NCBI GenBank assembly: GCA_032871835.1
Contig: CM065295.1
Coordinates: 23,694,501-23,758,500, forward strand
Direction of reading: 5' to 3'
DNA: 64,000 bases
Origin: Dipteronia dyeriana
Lineage: Eukaryota; Streptophyta; Magnoliopsida; Sapindales; Sapindaceae
A program made the translations under genes and the position numbers. Below the pieces are notes generated by a model, which was not told where the DNA came from, ran no database searches, and saw nothing but the letters and a program-made list of their open reading frames with translations. Positions 44,358-57,476 of the stretch are shown here, one piece after another. The first letter of the stretch is position 1. The number at the start of each line of letters is the position of its first letter.

Positions 44358-44949
44358 TGGAAATAAATTCGGTATAATTAAAAACGAATTTGGATTCGGA
44401 TCATTACCGTTCACCGTACGGAAATCTGAATTCTAACGGAAGCGGGATCGAACACCTGGGATTGTACCACCGGTCGGAGGACGATCACGCGATCGAAAAG
44501 TTCCATCTGAGCACAATGCATATACCCACACTTTGATCTTGGATGGGAGAAAATTCTTTCATGAATTTCTCCACATCTTTCTGTGTTTATAACTCTATAT
44601 TTTGTTCTCTGATGAACACATACACATATACATCATTACATGCAGTATCTCTTGCACATTGTGTATTTGTATTGCATACACTGATACTTGGCATTGCATA
44701 TACAATGCCTATACATCCATGCATTGTACAGACAAATGCCTAGATATCCATGTATACACAGAATAAATATACGTACACACACATTTGTATATTTCCTTTG
44801 CTGTTTATATATCAGTTTCTAAAAAATGATATTTGCCTTTCATAAAACTGCTCATTGAGCTTATGTTTGGGCTTTGCATGTATGTCATAGGCATGGGCTT
44901 GGGCTTGGGCGTACAATGGGTCTCTAACTCATACTCAATTATACTAACA
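44358..44949 (-). mobile_element. 3' LTR of element F
   Basis: Left LTR. It contains repeated ATGCCTAxACATCCATG-type words (44706-44755) and TA-rich stretches. The bordering internal sequence TTTCTCACTCGC reads GCGAGTGAGAAA on the minus strand, a plausible polypurine tract. Confidence 0.9.
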
Positions 44950-47900
44950 TTTCTCACTCGCACAAGTGAGGCCATCACAATCTAGTTACCACAAGCCCAT
45001 CATGGGTGCACAGTTATTAATCTACATCTGTCACTCCCCAAATGGCGTAAGATGTGATATATACAGAAGAGTCTTTAAAATATTTAAACACAAGTATTAT
45101 CATCATTATCAAAAGTGTTCATACGGGTAAATGCATCGTGTGACCTATGAACAATCAATAATATATATAAAAGGGAGCTAATAATCTCAAATGTAAATTC
45201 TCTATTTACAAGAGATAATATTGTTCATTATTGTATCCTAGATTTAATTTATAATTTTTATCAGTCTAAAACATACTTAATCCCTCAAAAGTTATGCTTG
45301 ACTTTATCACATTTTTTGTATTCACAATTGTAACAAATACAATTGGTCGACCGGTGAATACATAAGCCAGATAAAAATTCATTAAATCTGCCCATTTCAT
45401 CTCTATCTCTCCGCTCCAGAACAATTGTTACCCTAGACGTGCCCCATAGGTTGAATTATCATAGCCATAGAAATAACACGCTAAATGTGCTAACATTATC
45501 CTGTCACTTCAAGATAGAGTGAATGGTCATAAGGACACTGTTTGAAGTTAATGTAAAACTTCAGTGGAACTTACAAAATGGGGAAGCAGGGATTTATTCT
45601 CTTATTTTCCACATCGGTCACATATAGCACATGTGGTATGAAACACGTGTTACAGTGAATTTCAATCTAAATAAGAATGCATATGTCTTTATATTATTTA
45701 TTGTACAAATCTTAGTCTAGTCACAACTCTCGTGACTAACCCAAGTTCTTAAAAGCTCGCCTCTTTCTGGTGCCACATTAAGATCTCACATCTAGCTTGA
45801 ATCAGATATCAATGATAGTGGGGTCTATCATGACCGGTTCTAAAATATATAAGTATATTTATTGTGAACCTCATCTTGACAAAGTCAATGCAACATATTC
45901 ATATATACTAGCTCTGCGAGAATATATCCTACATATTCTCTAATATATAGGTGTTTAATCTCAGCCTGCTATCTCAGCAACTGAGGCGACCGCACGTGTA
46001 AGAATGACGACGTGTAAGAATGACGATCTCAACCTTACGAAATATTTCTATTACATTATGTGTGTAATTATGTTGGCATTAACAATAAATTTCCTTATTA
46101 TTAAAGTTTTATCATAATCCTCTCAATCTAGGATTATATTGGTATACATTTACCAATCTTGTAGCATAATTTCTATTGGGTCTTGTACATATCACAATGT
46201 ATACGAATTAGTTAGTCGTACTTTCAAGGTATGTTATAATCCTCTTGACAACATCTCAAAGTTGTAATCAAGGATTATATTGGTGTCCTCTCACCAATCT
46301 TACGACGTAACTAATAATAGACTTTGTACATATAATGATGTACATGAGACTCTGCATGGTACTAACATGAAGAACTTGTGATTAATAACTTGATCTTATA
46401 ATGTACACATTGAGGCTAAGAGTTTATAATTTCGTAATAGGAGTATTTATGAGCTTATAATTGCTCATTCGAATAAACTCTCACTCCTAATCTATATAAG
46501 CCACATTGCTCATATAAAATCTCAAAGAAATTTGAGAATTACCATTTCATTATGATTTTACAAACTCTTCATTATTTCTAGCCAAGACATATAGTTTACA
46601 TGTATAGATAATTAATAAATAAATAAATAAATCCTTAACCTATTTAGTGTACTTACCATATCTATTTTTAGTCATCATTAATCTGTAAGATATTACAGCT
46701 TGATGAAATAAAAGATATCACTTTCTAAAGGATTGTTTCAAACCATACATTAATAAAGCAAGCACACATATGCCCTCTTGGTCTTTTGAAATAAAAATTT
46801 ACCGGTAACTCCATGTAAATCTCTCCCTCTAGTTCTCTATTGAAAAGTACAATTATTACATCTATTGATGTAATTCTAGATTCTATTATGTGACTAGTGT
46901 TAGAATAAGGCATATAGAAGAAAAATTTACTTCTAAAGAATAAGTTCCTTCATTTGTGATTAATCGCGCCTTATACCTCTCATTAGTAATTTTCGCCTTA
47001 CATATGATATATATGGAATCCATACGTTCATAATGGTCTCATGACCAGACGGTAAGTGAATCAAGTCCCGGACATGATCATTTTTTCTATGTTCCATCTC
47101 CCCTTCCATTGCTTTCATTCATATATTCACTTAGTAAATAGTAGTGATAGCTCAATTCTAAAATCTTTGGCCCATCACTGTAAAGCAAAGTAATCATCAA
47201 AACTTCCATTTCAATCTCCGAAAGATAACATGGGATAATTTTGTGATTATGTCCACGAGTTGGTAAATTATTACAGTGGGTTGATTTAACAGTTGTTTCA
47301 CTCTCACTAGAGATGAAAGATCCATGCGGATTTCTACTTCCACTAGGGTGTAGATTTTCACTTCCGCTCCCACTAGGGATGGAAGATCCATATAGAATTC
47401 CACTCCCACTAAGGATGGAAGATCAAGTTAAATTATAATTTATCGTCACTCACATATTAACACAGGTCATCTAATTCTAAAAATTAGATATCTATATTAA
47501 ATTCACTTCTACTAAGAAATTCATTCTCTAATGATGGCATCTTATGATTTAAATTCAATCACACTTCTATCTAATTATACACCATCATTTATTTAATCCT
47601 TTGGAATGCACATAGTATCAAACAAATATACAACTTCTCTTCTTGCATCCAATTTCTTATTTCTATGAGATGAATTATAAACATAATCTACATACCCCCA
47701 GGGTTGTAGATTAGTCAAACTAGGCTACCTACCTTTCCATAATTCATATGGTTTAGAAGTGTTTGATCAAACGAAACATGATTAAGTAAGTACACAACAA
47801 TTAACATATCTTCTAGTAAGATACTAAATAATTCACTAGCGCTATCACATACTTAACCATTTCTAATAGTATTTAATTCCTTCTTTCTGCTACACTATTT

Positions 47901-50900
47901 GTTATGGAGTCCTAGGAATAAATAAATATCTTTTTATATCTTTCTTACTAAATAATTCCTTGAACCGTTTAGAAAGATATTTACGTACTCAGTTTATTCT
48001 TTAAAACTCAAAAAGTTTATCATCTAATATGATCCCTCAACCAAACAATCTGAATACAATCCAGTGCTTTCGATTTATGAGAGATCAAATAGATATGACC
48101 GAGACGTCTAAAGATATAAATGAATGTTACTAGATATGAGATTTCTTGTCTAGCCTTTACACTCATTCAATAACAAATGTAATAATGAATTAGTTGCAAT
48201 GAAATTTACAATCTAGTTCTTTATTAAATGGTTTTGTAGTTGTTTTTCTTACTAGATAATTTGCATGACATTTAAGATGAATGAGTCCAATTAGTCCTCT
48301 TTGACTAATATACTCATTCTATCTAGTCCAACATGACTTAATCTAGTATGTCAAAATATCAGCACTATTACGATTGTAATGATTGAAAAATAAACAAAAA
48401 AATTATAATCATCTCTACTGAAGTATAATATTATAAAACCATTAAGCAACTATCAAGTACCATTAGAATATAATTTGCTAAAATAATATTCATAAAACCA
48501 TCATGATCATTAATGACAACCCGAATCAATAAGAATAACCAAGGACACTAAAACCTAGTTAGATCTCAAGTGTATATCAGAACATCATGGAGTATAAATT
48601 TAGGCTACCATGTAAACCCGGTTTGTAGGTACTTAACTCCAAAATTGTTCTAACACATATACATCTTGTCTCTAATAATCTAACTTTACTCAACAGATGC
48701 TTTACAGATTCTTATTGGATGGTATACCTTTACTTATCTACTACCCACAAAAGACGAGATTTAAAAAGAAAATACCTAACCAGAAACTTAAGCATAACTT
48801 AATAAATTCTTAAGTTTGGGTTTTACTCTTTTCAACTCAATGTATTTATAAGTGAAAATGACTCAACTTGTCACAACATTAACAAGCTATTTTATTTTTA
48901 TCATTCCTCAATTCGTTACATATTCCGATTTAAGGTTAAGTGGCTATGACTTGATTCTCTTCCCTTTTTGGAAATATCTATTTCCACTAACATGCTCAAA
49001 ACTAAAAGTTTTGTACAAGTTGGAATCTATCATATAAAATTGGGATGAAGCCTAAGCCGCCTCTAGGCGCCTACCAAAATGACACGATCAAAACGTCATA
49101 TTAATTTTATATGTTCCAACTATTAGAAGATATAAGATCGTTTAGTCGGTATATCATATTTTATATTTTTATTAGACGTTGCCACTAATTTTGGCGCTTC
49201 TTATAAGTACTCTAAAACTTGATACCGTGCATAATAAATTTTAGTACTAAAAAAGCTACTAAAATTTTCCATTTAAGCCAAACTCTGAAAGGTAAACCAC
49301 TTTACTTGAATCATATTGTACTTGTAAACATACATGTTAAATTAGTATATAACTTACTCCGCAACATAATATGAGTAATTTGACTTCTAGCTTGATAAGC
49401 TTTCACATCTTGTATGTCAAGCAAATAAGTAAAGTGTTGAGGTTCAATCATGATTCATGTTATAGTCTCAAGAGCTTCTTACTCTTAAAATACACTAAAC
49501 CTTATTGTATATCTATTCCCTATATTACAAGATATAGTTTAGCGCTATCTAATTGGCCACAATATTATAGATATATAATATATATTTTATGCTAATTTAG
49601 GTAGAGACATACAATCTATTATGCAAGCATATTAACTTCCAAAAATATACACATTTAATTTTGCTACAAACGCAGACCGAACAAATGATGAAACAATTTA
49701 AGGAATAGAATCGAAAAAGTCGTAAAAGCTTCTAATAACCATCCGTTTCTAAAAATTTAATCATCATAAATTCAGTACTTTGTACAAAATTCTAATTCTA
49801 ATATTGTACTCAAAAATTTAGAATTCTCAAAACAAGTGATCATATAAATAAAAGAAGAATACAACGTACAAGTCCCAACAAAATATTTTATGGGTCAAAC
49901 CGTTTTCACTACAAAGTAAATAAACCAAAATTATTTAGTATAAAACGGTTTATTAAAACAACAATATTTTCTAAAACCAGGACTTTGCATGCTATTCATT
50001 TTATATGTTTCATATTTATACCGATCACCATTGAGAAAGAATCTCTAAGTCTTCACAACTCATCTAATTGTCATTTTCTCAAAGATTTGGTCCTCTTTCG
50101 CATGTGCAAAAACTCATGTGCCAAGCACTATGAATATTCATTGTGGGTGTAATAGATCGTTTCACATTCCCAAGAATATAACGCTCCTCTGTGATTTCTA
50201 ATTCACACGCTATATGACCAAAATACATCATGGTACCTTACTCTAGCTTTTCCAACCTTATAGATCTAATAACTCTTCGGGAAATTTCATTAAAAGACTA
50301 TCCACTGCATCTCTCCAAATAAAAGCACGAGTCATTGACTGCGGCTATATGTCATTAATAAGATTTATGAAATCTTCTTCATTAAGGCATATGAGATAAT
50401 ACAGATTTATTCTAATTTTTTTTCTAAGTCATTTAGAAAAATTTATCTTTTAATGACCTTGTACATTCTAAAAAAAAAAAATTCCCGATTGCATAATTAA
50501 TTAGACGGAGAATTTTAAACGAAGGATTTTTAATATACACATCTCCCACTGAAGATAAATTTCGGTGGCCCAAGTTTTTGCAGGAAAAATCCATGACCGT
50601 TAAGAAACAGTGCTAAAATTCTTGTTTGAAAAATCCAATGTGGCCGAAAATGCCACTGGAAACTGTCATTGGAATCCGCATTGAAAACTGTTATTGGAAA
50701 CTGCACTGGGGACTGTCATCGAAAACCTTAACAAGAAACCATAACCGAAATTATACTGAAAACTGTCATTAGAATCCATGTCAAAAATCGTCACTGCAAT
50801 CCGTCTTACTAAAAAAATTTCATCCGGAATTTATAGGGCATTAATTCAGCTCTCATTTGAGCGAAACAAATCAATGGAATAAATAAATAAATAAATAATT

Positions 50901-52033
50901 TAAAATGAGAACAAAAAAAAATAAAAATTTTCTTCCTAGAAAACCGCTGTCGGTCGTCGGAAAACCATTTTTATGGCCGGAAAACCACTTAATGGACATC
51001 GGAAAAATTCACCGAAAAAATTAACCGACTGTCGGAAAATCACGGGAAATATAACAGCCGCCAGAAAATTCATCAGGGAAAATAACCGTCTGTCTGAATC
51101 ATTGCAGAAAAATTGGTCAGCCGGAGTACCGGAACCGAAAACTGATCCGGTCAGTGATGTGGTGGCATGATGATGTGGCGTCGGAAAAACTACCGGTAAC
51201 CGACAACCGACAACCGACAACCGACAACCGACAACAGTAGGGAACCGTCGTCGAAAACGGTACTGATGCCGGAAACCGTCAAGGTTTCCTTCTTGACACA
51301 TCAATGTCACGTGTCAGAGTGAGAATGGACCACATGTCACAAAAGACAAAAACATGACACGTGTCATCTTCTAGTGTGTCCACATGTCAACACCAGAACA
51401 ACTTATGCATGGTTTGCCCTACGCCCACTCTCACTGGAGGAGCGTGAGATGCACGCATCGTCTTCTCGGACATTTCTGATCACGGGACCACCACCATCCG
51501 ACTCCAAATTTAATTGCAATTCCATTTATGTCCTTAAAAATGACATTCGGGTTAGGGGTGAAACACACTCTCCGCTCATAGGTGCATAGAACATGTTCTT
51601 CATATTCTTCACCCACATTCAAGAACAAACTAGTTTCCAGCTTTTGATTTCGAACATAAAAATTCGAAATCGTTTTTCTCCATCGTTTCTTAACCAAATT
51701 ATACAAATGATCTATATCGTTAGATAGCATTCGAAAGGCTCTATCTAATGGTACCATGATCGCAGAGAAATAAAACCAATGACATTGAATTTTGAAACCC
51801 ATAACAGTCACGGGTTTTGTTTTAAATTCTTTAAAATTCTCTCAATTTTGAAGTTATAACATGACAATAAAATCCATAACATATAATGACATATATATAT
51901 GTATATATTCATGCCATTTAAAACGTAATATAACAAGTGTGTGGTGTTATGTCATTATCGAATTGTGAAGCATTTAAAACGTGAATAACAATTCCAAAAC
52001 ATGACATTTCTACCATAATACAGTTTCAACCAG
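44950..52033 (-). pseudogene. Interior of element F, heavily decayed
   Basis: The clearest coding trace is near 47870-47915 on the minus strand, where stops interrupt a TPQQNGVAERRN-like integrase Glu motif. It is recognisable as Copia integrase by the order T-P-x-Q-x-x-V-A-E-R-R-N. Degenerate repeats of CCACTAGGGATGGAAGATCC-like words occur at 47300-47425 in what would be the integrase-RT hinge. A 16-bp duplication (ACGTGTAAGAATGACG) is at 45994-46025. Gag, protease and RT cannot be read with confidence. A 126-codon open frame at 51431-51811 lies in the leader position, but I do not recognise it. Confidence 0.55.
51198..51236. repeat. (AACCGAC)n microsatellite in the leader of F
   Basis: Five exact 7-bp units plus a partial one. 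It lies in a GC-richer stretch (50940-51260) with many CCGGAAAAC/CGGTTTTCC words, unlike the AT-rich remainder of the element. Confidence 0.95.
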
Positions 52034-52045
52034 GCTCTGATACCA
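52034..52045 (-). promoter_or_regulatory. Primer binding site of element F
   Basis: TGGTATCAGAGC on the minus strand, an exact match to the initiator tRNA-Met complement, next to the 5' LTR. Confidence 0.9.
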
Positions 52046-52046
52046 T

Positions 52047-52642
52047 TGAAAATAAATTCGGTATAATTAAAAACAAATTTGGATTCGGATCATTATCGTT
52101 CATCATACGGAAATACGAATTCCAACGGAAGCGGGATCGAACACCTAGGATTGTACTACCGGTCGGAGGACGATAACGCGATCGGAAAGTCTCCTTTGAT
52201 CACAATGCATATACCCACACTTTGATCTTGGATGGGAGAAAATTCTTTGATGAATTTCTCCACATCTTTCTGTGTTTATAATGCTGTATTTTGTTCTTTG
52301 ATGAACACATACACATATGCATCATTACATGTAATATTCACTTGCACACTGTATTTATATTTCATACAATGATACTTTGCATTGTACAGATAATGCCTAG
52401 ACATCCATGCATTGTACAGTCAAATGCCGGGACATCCATGTATACACAGAATAAATATACATACACACATTTGTGTATTTCATTTGGTGTATATATGTGC
52501 GTTTCTAAAAACTGATATTTGCCTTTCATAAAACTGCTCATTGGGCTTATAGTTGGGCTTTGCATGTATATATAGGAATGGCTTTGTGCTTGGCCCAATT
52601 GGGTGTACAATAGGTCTCTACCCATACCCAAATATACCAACA
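52047..52642 (-). mobile_element. 5' LTR of element F
   Basis: Right LTR, colinear with 44358-44949 over its length, including the GGAAGCGGGATCGAACACCT and CGGTCGGAGGACGAT blocks. It differs by many substitutions and small indels, so the insertion is not recent. Confidence 0.9.
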
Positions 52643-52647
52643 CATCA

Positions 52648-54490
52648 CAACATATTTTGGATATCTAGCTCTGTTGGTACATTATAATCAATTAATTATT
52701 GTAGGATTCACAGTGATCATGCAAAAAAAAAAGAGATTTTGTCTGGTTAGATGATCACTATTTACTCACGCGTGCATGCATTTAAAAATATCTCTTTGTA
52801 CATGTAAGGATATTATGAGAAGACCTTATCAAAGATTACAGAAATTGCTTCCAAGGACGATGAGACAGTCGAGTTCAAGAGATACTGTACTGTCGATGAA
52901 CATCCTTAAGCAAGTAATTAGATTCTTGATTAGCAACATATATAATTCCTTCATTTTAACAAATAAATATCGCTTTATATTCTTCTAATATCTTCAATAC
53001 TGCATGTTATTATATGTAATATTAATTATTATTTTAGTGATTGATCTTAATTTCTGCTTGTGGTGTTCTCACACAAACCATATATAATGGAGTTTTACTT
53101 GGTTGAATTGTTGTACGTGTTTGGGGATTCAGTAGTACTCTGCCTTGTATGAAAAATTCATGGTTGTTAACTTAGAGATCAGATGCTTAATTAAATGCTT
53201 TAGAGTGTATACACGTAAGTCTCAACTCACTCAAATCATGTCATATAATTGATGTATATATAACCAATTATGTAAGAGCTCTTGTCACCTAGGTAGCCTG
53301 CAAATTGGAGTTTTTCCTAATTTCCTTGCCACCAAATTTTCTCTGTTTGCTGAATTTATAGCTATCATATAACCAATAGGATGATGAGTAAATGGGTGCA
53401 AGGAGAACAAATTTTGGTGACAATAGAGCCACCTATTTAATATCTACATGGTTTATTCAGTTTGGTTCGGTTTTTGGAAAGGTAAAACCAACCATGACTC
53501 GCTTAAACTCTTTTCATTTTTTTTGAATCAGATTGACTCGTCTCAAACTCGAGTCGAACATGTATTTTCGGTTCGACTCGTTTTGGTTATCTTGGATCGT
53601 AAAACCGTGTCCACCCCTATTTCAGATTGAGTTTTATGATGAGCGGTGATAATGGCACCCCTTAAAAATTGTATGTACACATCTTTTATAATCACACTCA
53701 TCCAAAATTTTTAAAAATCTTTAGTTTATAAATAAACCTCACTTAATACCTAAAATATCATATATATATATATATATATATATTTCTGTAAGTGCACACC
53801 AACTATATCTATTATTATATTATTTAATCAATTTTATTATTTTTTAAAATTTTATAATTAATTATTTTAATTCTCTCTCCATTCTTTCACTTCCCTCACT
53901 TTCTCTTCTCTTTTTTCCTTCTACGAAATAAGACTCAATTTTTCTTTATCTCTCTCTCTCATTTAAGGTTTGTGCCATGTCTTAATTGATGTGGAAGTGT
54001 AAAAGTATGATGTTTAATAAAATGGAAGAACAACTAATATTGAAAAAAAAAAAGTCTAATGTCTACTGAAAGAAAAAAAATAGACATATATTAAGAAAAA
54101 ACAAGATTGCATAATGATTTTTTTCTTCTAATAAAAATTATTTTAGAACTTACTTTTTCACAACTAACTTTATCTAATGATTTTAATTCATTCTCCATAC
54201 TTATCAATCAATTTATATTTCCTTAAAATGAATTGAAAACATATTAGAATTTTTTTTTTTTAAAGAATCTAGAGTTCAAGAAAATATAAAGATTTTTTTT
54301 TTATGATATATGTTAATATCAAACTATTAATAAAAAAAATTAATAAGAGATTAAAGTATGAAACTGATTAATAAATATCGGTGTTGTATTTACAAACTAT
54401 TTAGTCCTCTTAGTAATTTTATTTAATGGTATTATGATATGATAGAATTTGGGAAGAAGAGGAAAAGAAGCAGAAAAGAATAACAAAGGA
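52648..54490. other. Unclassified intergenic DNA
   Basis: AT-rich, with a TA microsatellite (53761-53783). The only frame that looks non-random is 52800-52912 (RRPYQRLQKLLPRTMRQSSSRDTV...), which runs to a possible splice donor (CAAGTAATT). It has no recognised family and no supported partner exon, so I do not call a gene. The last 50 bases may be the 5' end of LINE-4, interrupted by Copia C. Confidence 0.5.
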
Positions 54491-56097
54491 TGAAAAATCC
54501 TCATTTATTGATTGGCTTATTTCGTGAACAGCCACATTGTTGGGGTTCATGTAAGGGTAGCTTAGGCTCTCAAGCCCTCAAGAGGAGAAGCATCAAAGGT
54601 AAAACTCTTATGCTTACTTACTTTGAAGAGATAGTTGCACACAATCACATATTCATGCATAACTCTTGATCTTATATGTTGAGTGTTTTCTTGTGTGCAT
54701 TTTAGTTTAAATGACTCTTGTTGACCTATTTGCATATTGCTATGAAAGTTGTATGCCATGTTAGGCATTAAAATAGGATGCAATTTCACCACTCTTGAAC
54801 TTATTGTTTTTGTGCATTTGAGTGTTGAAAAATAGGCATTGCGCTGGTGGTGCGCTACTCGACCAACGCACCTCACCAGCGCAACATTCACAGTGGACCG
54901 CCGCTAGTCATGCGCCACTGATCTGCGCTGCTGTACCCTTGCGTAGTTGAAAAATATGGGCGTGTGTTGGTGGTGCGCTACTCATCTAGCGCAGCCTCAC
55001 CAGCGTAAACTTCCCAGAGAATCTGTGCTTGTGTTTCGCTACTGGAATGCGCCACTCGTCCAGCGCCTGTTTTAAAAATAGGTTGTGCGCTACTCGACCA
55101 GCTCTCGTCACCAGCGCACACAGAGAAAGTTGGAACGTTTTTTTCCAAAACGACCTCACTTTGTTTGGATCTTATATATATATATATATATATATATATA
55201 ACTGAATGCCTTAAGGTCGTGTATGAGTTCAGAATATCACATTTCTTCCTTAGAACACATTTCAAAGGAAAAACACTTCCAAGAACTCATTTTTAATCAC
55301 TCAAAGCATTCCCATGAGCATTAAATCTTCATCTTGCATCATCTAAGTTCATCTATAATGCATCTATGGATAGGGTTGCTTCATCACATCTTGTTCGGTA
55401 AGCTCTTCACTATCTTCTTACAAGTTAAGTGTTTTTGCTTGCTAAACCATCTCTTTAATTAATTGTATTCTCTTAGAATATTTCTAGATACAAATTAGAG
55501 ATTGTTGTGATGACATGATTGAGTGTTGTATTGTGATAGCTTCATAGGATTGATTGATCTATGTTTAGCTAAGCTATTTGAACATGTCATTTAGCACTTG
55601 ATATCTAGGATTGCATAAATTGTCATCTCATTATCCTAGATAAGCATATAGGGTTTCCTAGCCTTATTTGTTCATTGAATATCATCATATATTCACATAG
55701 GACACTTTATCTCTTCATTGAGAAGTAAGACTTGTGTTGCTTCCGGAAGTAGGTAACTTAAAGCACAAGCATGATGAACTATGTTCACTTATACCGGGAT
55801 TAGGTAGTGGTGGAGGATTAAACCGGGATTAGGTTGTAATTCCTTTATCATTAGTGGATTCGAGGTTCTAGTGTGGCGCACTCATCACCCCGTGGTTTTT
55901 CCCATTTGGAGGGTTTCCATGTATATCTGAAGTGTTTTTACTATTTCTGCATTTATTACACTTGTGGTATCTTTGTAACAAGATAGGGGTATTTTCGTCA
56001 ACTTGACCATTAACGAAAATTGGGTAAATTTTGATTAAAATCTATTCACCCCCCCCCCCCCTCTAGATTAATATTATACACCATAATATTTGTTTCA
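54491..56097 (+). mobile_element. 5' LTR of Copia C
   Basis: TGAAAAATCCTCATTTATTG to ATAATATTTGTTTCA, 1607 bp. GC-rich inverted-repeat block at 54838-55120, TATA run at 55172-55201, and a C-tract of about 14 C (56049-56062). Confidence 0.95.
55172..55201 (+). promoter_or_regulatory. TATA box of 5' LTR C
   Basis: About 30 bases of alternating TA after CTCACTTTGTTTGGATC. The 3' LTR of the same element has only about 17 bases here (60977-60992). Confidence 0.65.
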
Positions 56098-56099
56098 AT

Positions 56100-56111
56100 T
56101 GGTATCAGAGC
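56100..56111 (+). promoter_or_regulatory. Primer binding site of Copia C
   Basis: TGGTATCAGAGC, exact match to the initiator tRNA-Met complement. A has one and B two changes at this site. Confidence 0.95.
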
Positions 56112-56166
56112 AGGTTCCTAGACATACATAGGTGATCCTTGCTCATTTTGGTGTTTGTTGCATTTT

Positions 56167-57476
56167 GGTTTGATGGTTTAAAAGCCAATTTGATAAGCAT
56201 TTCACATCTTAGTGATGAAGAACTTTCCGTCTTGTTTAGGAAAAATGATTGTTCTATCCTATTGCCAAATGGACAAACCTTGTTAAAAGGTATGAGATAT
56301 AGTGACAATTGCTATTGTCTTGAGGCTAGAGGTATCTCTTGTAATGTGTCGAAGGATGAACAAATTGAGTTGTGGAACGAAAGACTTGGTCACATGAACT
56401 TTAGGGATTTAAGAATCTTAGATAAGTTTAATGTTGTGCGAGGCCTTCCCAAGCTTGGGAAAAAGGTTAATGGTGTTTGTGGACCTTGCCAACAAGGAAA
56501 GCAAACCAAAAGTATGTACAAAAAGGGCAAGTATGTTACCACCAAGGAACCTCTAGAGCTTCTCCACATGGATCTTATGGGTCCTATGCAAACCAAGAGT
56601 TTAGGTGGAAAGAGATACATTTTTGTGTGTGTAGATGACTTCTCTAGGTACACATGGACTTATTTCCTTAGAGAAAAATCTGAAACTTTTGACAAGTTTA
56701 AAATTTTTTGTTCTAAAATTCAAAATGAAATGAACTCCAAGATTAAAAGCATCAAGAGAATTAGGAGTGACCATGGGAAGGAATTTGAGAATGCCCATTT
56801 TGAAAACTTTTGCAATAGTCTAGGCATTTCTCATGAGTTTTTGGCTCATAGGACACCTCAACAAAATGAAGTTATTGAGAGGAAGAATAGGGTTCTTCAA
56901 GAAATGACCCGTGTGATGTTGCTTAGCAACAATGTCCCTAGGAATCTTTGGGCCGAAGCTGTCAATACGGCATGCTACATAGGAAATAGAGTTTTTTCCT
57001 AGGCCCCACACTAGGCAAACCTCCTATGAGTTATGGAAAGGTATAAAGCCAAATGTTAGCTACTTCCACACTTTTGGAAGCAAATGTTACATTTTGAATT
57101 ACCGTGGTCAATTTGGCAAATTGATTCTAAGAGTGATGATGGTATCTTCATTGGCTATGCCTTGAATAGTAGAGCCTATAGAGTTTTCAATCTAAGGACT
57201 AGGACCGTAATGGAATCATCTAATGTTGTCATTGATGATACTAGGCTCAAAACTAATAACCATGAGGAGGAGGTAGATTTAGTTGATGACTCCCCTTTGG
57301 AGAAAGTAGTTGATATCTCTAATGTTGAAAAGGCCAATCTTGATGATGACATAGCACAACTTAGTGATAGGATTCCTCACTTGGACTCAAAAGAACCTGC
57401 TTCATGAGTTAGGAAACTTCATGACAAAGATGACATTATTGGTGAAGTTAGTGAGGGTGTTAGGACTAGGCATCAA
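56167..57476 (+). pseudogene. Copia C pre-integrase region and integrase
   Basis: The frame is open from upstream of 56139 to 57002, because the deletion joined leader to LKANLISISHLSDEE in a readable frame. It has RLGHMNFRDL and CGPCQQGK, but the first zinc-binding His of WHERLGH is Asn. The catalytic residues are visible in LHMDLMGP, VDDFSRYTW and TPQQNEVIERKNR. An extra T near 56995-57000 shifts the frame at RVFS; the C-terminal part resumes in frame from 57084 (DGIFIGYALNSRAY). A TGA occurs at 57405-57407. Confidence 0.9.

Larger units (their letters stand above)
44358..52642 (-). mobile_element. Old LTR retrotransposon F, probably Copia
   Basis: Two direct repeats of about 594 bp (44358-44949 and 52047-52642) both begin TG(G/A)AAATAAATTCGG and end ACTAACA or ACCAACA. 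A 5-bp duplication CATCA flanks the element (44353-44357 and 52643-52647). A perfect initiator tRNA-Met primer site lies next to the right LTR on the minus strand, which sets the orientation. The 7.1-kb interior has almost no open frames. The LTRs remain clearly alignable, so the interior must have been defective early or is a largely non-coding derivative. Confidence 0.9.

Noticed and set aside
47197..47409. Small repeat protein with M-D-L-x-S-L-V units
   Set aside because: A translation of degenerate DNA repeats in the interior of a decayed retrotransposon, with no start context or conservation.
51431..51811. Gag gene of element F
   Set aside because: It is in the right place and strand, but it shows no Gag core or zinc knuckle, and runs through leader-like sequence; left as unrecognised.
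52776..52988. A host gene exon (RRPYQRLQKLLPRTM...)
   Set aside because: No homology recognised, the upstream part is not clearly coding, and no second exon could be linked by splice sites.
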